From contig JAPTJF010000649.1 in the NCBI GenBank assembly GCA_029339195.1, forward strand, positions 1-24,009: DNA of 24,009 bases. Reading direction: 5' to 3'. A program made the position numbers and the translations under genes. Shown in pieces: positions 19,378 through 24,009 of this stretch. Source of the stretch: Micractinium sp. NFX-FRZ. Taxonomy: Eukaryota; Chlorophyta; Trebouxiophyceae; Chlorellales; Chlorellaceae. Position 1 is the first letter of the stretch, and every line of letters begins with the position of its first letter. The notes beneath the pieces are model-generated. The model saw only the letters and a list, made by a program, of their open reading frames with translations. It was not told the DNA's origin and ran no database searches.

Positions 19378-20687
19378 ATGTCGACGGCAGAGCAAGATTT
19401 CGTCTCAGCAGCCAACGATTTGCTGCGCGACGTGCGACAGATTGAGAATAAAGAGTACAGCATCAAGGAGGTGGATGCGCAGCTGAAGGCGCAGCCTCTG
19501 GATCCGGAGCTCCCCCAGAAGCGGGCACGCCACGTTGCTGCGGTGACGACACTTCGCAGCGCACTGCCCCCCAAGTTCAAGCGCCTGATCGCACTGGCTG
19601 CACATGCGATGGGTAAGCAACTCATTGGCCAGCCCCGCGTTAGTGGGGGCAGAGCTCAGCGTGGGCAGCCCATGCTCGCTGCTGCTGCTGTGCTGCGCTG
19701 CTCCTGTGTGGCGCCGTGCGCTCCTGCACCCACAGCCCTTGCATTTTGTCACATGCGTTGGTGCAGGAGTTGGCGCCAACAACGCCATTCTCAACAACCT
19801 GTCTCCCGACGCGGACGGCAAGCGCTTTGCTGATATGACGGGTGAGGCCCGCCAAGGCCAGCGCTGCAGCTGCAGTGTGGTGGGAGGAGGGGGCAGTGCT
19901 TGGTTGCGCAAGCTGCCTGCCTTGGCACACGCTTCACCTCGGGACTCACTGGGGTCTGTGCTGCTTGGTCCCTGCTTTGTGCAGTGGAGGAGGCCTATGA
20001 GACTGTCCTTGCGCTCATGAGCTTTGTGTCATGGATGGCAGACTGCGCGCGCATCCAGCGCCGCAGCTCGCAGTGGCAGGTGGGTGCAAGGTGAAGGTAG
20101 AGTCGGGGGGAGTCGCAGCAGCTATCCCCCGTGTCGTCCCTCTGCGGGCCCTATTGTTCGCTGTGAGGCCATGCCCGGGCGCTGGTTTAGCCGAGGCCCC
20201 GTGAGGAGACGGGTGTAGCCGCAGCCGGGCAACCATGCAGCCCCTGCCCATCCCCCCTGCCCCCCTGCCTCACCTGTACGTCAGACTGAACTGACCCCTT
20301 CCGCCTCTCCCTCACCCTGTGCTTGGCTGCCTGCAGCTCCGCGACATCCCGCCCCGCACCATTCTCAAGTGGGTGCTGCTGGGCCTGGCGACCATCATCC
20401 TGCTGGGCTGCGGCGTGGCGGGCTGCTTCTATGGGGGGAGCACTGGCGAGAAAGTGGCATCGCTGGCTGGGGGTATCGCTACAGCGCTTCTAGCGTTTTT
20501 CCAGCTGGTCGAGGTGGTCAACTGCGAGGTGCGCAAGCAGGAGGTGCCGGTGAAGGAGCTGAAGGAGCGCCGGCAGGAGGCGCAGCAACTGCTGCAGGCG
20601 TATTCCAACATGCCGCGCTTCTGCTTCCTGGCAGACCTCATCAACCGCCAGCTGCGTTACACCCTGGTAGAGGCTCGGAAGCCCTAA
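19378..20687 (+). CDS. A2: two-helix membrane-hairpin protein, four exons, intact
   Basis: Exons 19378-19612, 19767-19841, 19985-20079 and 20337-20687 splice in phase into 251 aa. Start MSTAEQDFVSAANDLL follows an in-context ATG. Exon 1 is charged and probably helical. Exon 3 encodes ETVLALMSFVSWMADCARIQ, an amphipathic segment. Exon 4 holds two hydrophobic helices separated by a short loop (TIILLGCGVAGCFY and GGIATALLAFFQLVEVV), then VRKQEVPVKELKERRQEAQQ and LLQAYSN, a likely coiled coil. No signal peptide is seen. I do not recognise a named family. Compared with A1, the introns are far better conserved than exons 1 and 2, which suggests selection for protein change. It is divergent from B2 and convergent with gene C2. 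Confidence 0.8.
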
Positions 20688-20872
20688 AGTTTGCAGCGGA
20701 CTCTCCTCACTTAGCTAGCGGCGGCCGCTGGGCCTTGACCGGGAACACCGACCCACACACTCCCGCCCGCCGCCCTCTGGCTCCGCTTCCTGCTGCCGCT
20801 GTGCACAGCTTTGGGGCTTGCAGCCCTCGGATGCCCCACCTCTGCTTTTCAGCTCTGCTCTGCCTGTGCCTG

Positions 20873-20877
20873 TGTAA
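20873..20877 (+). terminator. TGTAA poly(A) signal of A2
   Basis: TGTAA lies 186 bases after the A2 stop codon, in the same sequence context as the A1 motif. Confidence 0.65.
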
Positions 20878-20950
20878 CACATGCTGTTCATTCATTGGTG
20901 TTGCTGGGTCTCACTGGCTGCTAGGCAGCTGGGCGCAAGGTTTGGTGGGG

Positions 20951-21297
20951 CGGCAGTGCACAGCAAGGGGGCTGCTGGGCGGCCTGAGCGGCAGGCCTCA
21001 TGCTTTGGGTCAGCTGGCTCTGCACAGACCTGAGTGGTTCGAACTGAGCGCAACTTACAAGCAGTGCCGTTGGCAGCACAGGTGGCAGCGGCAAGAGGCA
21101 GTGGCATGCAGGGCGGCGGCGGCCAACGGCGACCAGTGTTGCTGACTGGGCCGCCCTGCACACGGCCGGCGGCTGCGCCCTGAACCGCTGTCAGCTGGGG
21201 CATGTGAGCTGCTGCAAAAGGGTAATCTAGCAACCGGCGCAGCTGGGGGTTGCGCTCAGCGGGGGGGCGCTTAGCTGGCGGGTGTGCCCAGGCTGGC
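20951..21297. repeat. 347-bp tract identical to 13806-14152
   Basis: This is the second copy of the identical tract. It begins just after a one-base length difference (GGGGG against GGGG) and ends where unit 1 reads GCGC and unit 2 reads ACC. Confidence 0.85.
21055..21059 (-). terminator. TGTAA poly(A) signal, candidate end of gene C2
   Basis: TTACA on + gives TGTAA on the minus strand, about 476 bases beyond the proposed C2 stop codon. That is a long 3' UTR, so either a final exon is missed or this is chance. Confidence 0.35.
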
Positions 21298-21534
21298 ACC
21301 GCTGCTGCTGCTCCTGCTGCCGCTAGGTCCTGGCCGCCTGCGGGCACCGGGCGCCTGCCCCTGCTGCTGCCGTTCTTGCGCCTCCACTCCTGCCTCCTCT
21401 TCGCCGTCGCTCGCTCGGGAGCTGCATGGGCTGCGTGCCCTGCGTGCTGCGCCGCCGCCCTGCTCTCTGCCGGGCACCTGGCTGCGGTACTGCTGGCAGC
21501 ACCATTGTGGCCGCCGCTGTTGCTGCTCAACGGC

Positions 21535-22738
21535 TCATCTTGTTCTCAGCCAGCGTACAGGGCAGCCCTCGGCCCGCAAGCTGTCCCGCCAGCTGACGTG
21601 GTCTGCTGCTGCCGCCGCCTGCGCACGCCAAACCGCCTGCAGCTGCCTTGGCGCCCTGTGTGGCTGCAGGAGGCGGGGGCCGGCAAGCCAGCCAGGGCAT
21701 GCCGCTGCTGCTGCATCAGCAGGCTGGGCCGAATCCCCTGTCTGCTGCGCTACCAGTGCTGCAGCCACGTTTGCAAACAGCTCAGGGGCTGGGTGGCGGC
21801 CACAGCTGGCGCACCTGCCTCGCCAGCTGCTGCAGGCGCTGCGGCGACGGGCTGCTGTGCTGCTGCAACCATGGCGGCAGGCGCGTCCACCAACGCGCTG
21901 GGCCCAGCCTCCAGCAGCCCGAAGATGGGCAGGCACAGTGAAGCGCGCCTGCATGCCGCCGCTGCCGGTCCTGCCAGCCAGCGCCGAGCCCAGAGCCGGC
22001 ACTGCTGGCTGCGGCAGAGGCATGAAGGGGCCGGCTGCTGCTGGCGACCCTCCACCGCCTGCTACAGAAGTTCGGCCCTCTGCTGCTGCTGCTGCTGCTC
22101 GCCGCGCCGCGCACGGCTGCTGCTGCCCCGCCGCGCCGACGGCTGCCGCCAGCTGTCCCGGCCTCTGCTGCCTGGTCTTCAGGAAAGGCGGCACACGCGG
22201 CCAGGCCTACCTCCTGCAGCAAGGCAGGTCGCAGGGCGGGGCGGGAAGGCAAGCAAAGTGACGAGTCCTGAGCACACATGTGCAGCGGTGCGTGGCCCCA
22301 ACGCAGCAGGCAGCCGAGAACCAGGCGGCAGCGGCAGCAGCAGCAGCGCCGCACCTGCCCCTCCAGCACAGGGCGCAGGGTACGAGGGTAGCTGCAGCAT
22401 CCTCCGTGAAGGCCATGGCGTTGGAGGCGGCGGTGGCCAGATCGCTGCAGGCAGGCAGTGGGCGGCAGGCAGGGGAGTGAAGACGCCTCAAGGGTGTGGA
22501 GTCTGCCAGCGTGTGAGCGGGAGTACCATGCACTGATGGACAGGCAGGCAGGCACGTGCAGGAGGTCCCCATTGCCGGCACTAAGGGCCTCAGACAGCCC
22601 TCACCTGGCAAGGGCCGCTGGCTGGCAGTAGTTGCCGGCGTGCAGGCACTGCTGCAGGCTGCAAAGCGCCAGGGGCATCGCTGCCTGCGCGACGTGCAGC
22701 GGGGCGGGCGTTGGGTAATGGGCAGGACACCGCCGCAT
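21535..22738 (-). CDS. C2: uncharacterised Ala/Arg-rich protein, at least three exons
   Basis: Exon 1 (22738-22605) starts MRRCPAHYPTPAPL and continues AAMPLALCSLQQCLHAGNYC. Exon 2 (22444-22355) encodes DLATAASNAMAFTEDAAATL. Both match C1 in length and phase, differing by few residues. From an acceptor near 22176 a frame in the right phase stays open to the stop at 21537-21535, ending GCPVRWLRTR. It includes FTVPAHLRAAGGWAQRVGG and PELFANVAAALVAQQ. A short optional exon (around 22207-22262) is also possible. The composition is low-complexity and another frame of the same strand is also open for about 100 codons, so the last exon is tentative. No family is recognised. A 428-codon antisense frame overlaps this region. 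Confidence 0.45.
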
Positions 22739-22792
22739 CCACTTGTCACATCGAGCAGCTGCACAGCACAACTGGTTCAGCGGCCCCCGATC

Positions 22793-23620
22793 GATTAGGG
22801 CAGTTTACTCGTGCGACTGCAGGCCAACGCCACAAGGCCTGCTGGGAGTTGCACGCCATGTTGGCAACCAGGCTGAGGGCCCAGCGCACGCTTCACAACC
22901 GACCCCTTGGGTGCATGCCGGCCCTCCTTGCTTGTCCCTGCCTGCCTGCATCCTTGCCTGCCGCACAGGCGGCCCTGGCACATGCCTGCCACGCCACGCC
23001 AGCTGCCGACGTCGCATGCTGCCGGTGCAGGCTGCCAGCTCATCCTCCTCCTCCTGCAGCCTCAGCCCTGCCGCCCTCAACCCCCTCTGGGTGGACTAAG
23101 GTGGACCAAACTGGGAGCTCACCTTGGGATGGTGCTCTCCAGCTCATCAATAACCAGCGCCTTGCTCAGCAGCTGGCGGGCCTCGGTGGCGACGTCGCAG
23201 GTGACCTGGGCGGCAGGCGGGGGTTGCAGCTAAGGGGGTGCTTTCTGCCAGGCGGTGTGGCACAGAACTGCACAGCATTCTCAAAGATTAGTTCCAGTGC
23301 ACACAGTGTGGTGCGTGCAGGTGTGCCCTCCCTCGCGGTTTCAACCTCACAAAAACACCAGCGAGAGGGCTGCCCGCCCTCCCTGCCCAGCCCGCCCTCG
23401 CATGCCCCACCGCTGCTCCACCCCACCCGGCCACCAGCAAACTGCAAGGAGGCAGCGGTGGTGGCAGCTGAGGGACGTAGGTGGCAGCATCCAGGGCCCG
23501 CCACAGGCCGAAACATCCAGCTTTGTAGGCCAGGGCGGTGCACGCCTCGGCATATAGGAAGGGCGCCGTGGCCACCAGCCCCCGCCACATCAGCACCCAC
23601 TGGCAGGTCGCCTCGCCGGG
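22793..23620. other. Block with no counterpart in unit 1
   Basis: Between two stretches of clear homology, this 0.83-kb block is not alignable by eye to the matching 15712-16475 of unit 1. It contains exons of D2. The left part, 22793-23122, has minus-strand coding-like text (EEEDELAACTGSMRRRQLAW) that I could not splice with confidence. Confidence 0.6.
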
Positions 23621-24009
23621 TGGCCAGCAGCTGTGCCGGGCGGGGTCAGGCTGCCGTCCTCCACCTGCAGGGCAACGGGTCCAGGATGGGTGGGTGAGTT
23701 GGGTGGGTGGGGTGGGGTGTGGCCGAGGGCAACTTGTGTGCTCCAAGATTATAACACATGGATGGGAGGTGCGGGAGTGATGAGTGTGAGAGTGTAAAGG
23801 CAGTGGAGCACACGAGCTGGCGGGGAAGGGCGGAACCCCAGCCTGGCCAGGCCGGCAGCTGCAGGCAGCTCTGCGCACAACACGCTCACACACACACATC
23901 CGTACTCACGAGCACACACCAAGGGTGTGCCAAGGCAAAGGCGAAGACAGAGGCCAGCCAAAGGATGTAGAGCACAGCTTGGCGAGGAATGGGCGCAGGC
24001 AGAAGCACC
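23123..24009 (-). CDS. D2: uncharacterised membrane-protein gene, partial, runs off the window
   Basis: The exon at the window edge (24009-23910, starting beyond it) encodes VLLPAPIPRQAVLYILWLAS followed by VFAFALAHPWCVL before a GTGAGT donor. It matches D1 with one Leu to Ile change. Next comes an exon starting at 23599, in phase, encoding WVLMWRGLVATAPFLYAEAC and TALAYKAGCFGLWRALDAAT, hydrophobic and aromatic; its end near 23450 is not fixed. Exon 23205-23123 encodes VTCDVATEARQLLSKALVID and ELESTIPR. These downstream exons are unrelated by eye to those of D1. The 3' end is not found, and it may continue toward gene C2 as one transcript. The family is not recognised. Confidence 0.5.

Larger units (their letters stand above)
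20688..21534. other. A2 3' flank and gene C2 3' flank
   Basis: A2 and C2 converge here. The first 190 bases are the A2 3' UTR with TGTAA at 20873-20877. The stretch 20951-21297 is the identical tract shared with unit 1. The minus strand stays open over much of 20892-21530, but without an ATG or clear splice sites, so I treat it as the C2 3' UTR or an unresolved final exon. Confidence 0.45.
17249..24009. repeat. Unit 2 of the tandem segmental duplication, running off the window
   Basis: This repeats the gene order of unit 1 (B minus, A plus, C minus, D minus) in the same orientation. Homology is continuous to about 22792, broken from about 22793 to 23620, and resumes to the window end. Identity varies sharply along the unit, from identical tracts to exons that hardly align. 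Confidence 0.85.

Noticed and set aside
21250..22536. 428-codon open frame on the + strand, with a 328-codon counterpart at 14441-15427
   Set aside because: It is Cys/Ala/Arg-rich and antisense to gene C exons 1-2, which have matching splice phases. The two copies differ by many unrelated changes and it has no recognisable domain. Long spurious frames are expected at this GC content. I cannot fully exclude it.
10014..24009. Duplication as a transposon or viral insertion
   Set aside because: I found no transposase, integrase, terminal inverted repeats or viral genes. The units carry spliced host-type genes in direct tandem, which fits unequal crossing-over.

Overview
The window looks like nuclear DNA of a GC-rich, intron-rich green alga, most likely a trebouxiophyte of the Chlorella/Micractinium kind (inference). 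The support is short GT-AG introns in every gene, long G/C-rich triplet runs, plant-type protein families, and TGTAA motifs 50 to 180 bases after stop codons, the usual chlorophyte poly(A) signal. I see no bacterial operon, tRNA, rRNA, CRISPR array or recognisable transposase.

Left third (1-7305): two ordinary genes face each other tail to tail. A six-exon TANGO2 (NRDE-family) gene lies on the + strand (201-2715). A nine-exon plant-type MATE efflux transporter lies on the - strand (3242-7305). Both models splice with consistent phase into complete proteins of 354 and 593 aa.

Middle (7306-10010): an unresolved stretch holds a decayed-looking minus-strand WD40 locus ('E'). Its first exon starts with a myristoylation-type MGQLPSK motif shared with family B further right.

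Right 14 kb (about 10014-24009): a tandem duplication of about 7.2 kb, unit 1 at 10014-17248 and unit 2 from 17249 to beyond the window. Each unit carries, left to right: B (-), three exons, a small MGQQPSK-starting protein; A (+), four exons, a protein with a two-helix membrane hairpin; C (-), two secure first exons and an uncertain rest; and D (-), a membrane-protein gene of several exons. I recognise none of A-D as a named family. A and B are divergently transcribed from a shared intergenic region in both units.

The most striking signal is the mosaic pattern of divergence between the units. Introns 2 and 3 of gene A are about 92 and 98 percent identical by eye, yet exons 1 and 2 are so different that the proteins barely align. 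A 347-bp tract downstream is identical in both units. About 0.8 kb of gene D has been replaced by unrelated sequence. This suggests a rapidly diversifying paralog array shaped by gene conversion and selection on coding sequence. It is my candidate for an undescribed system, with function unknown.
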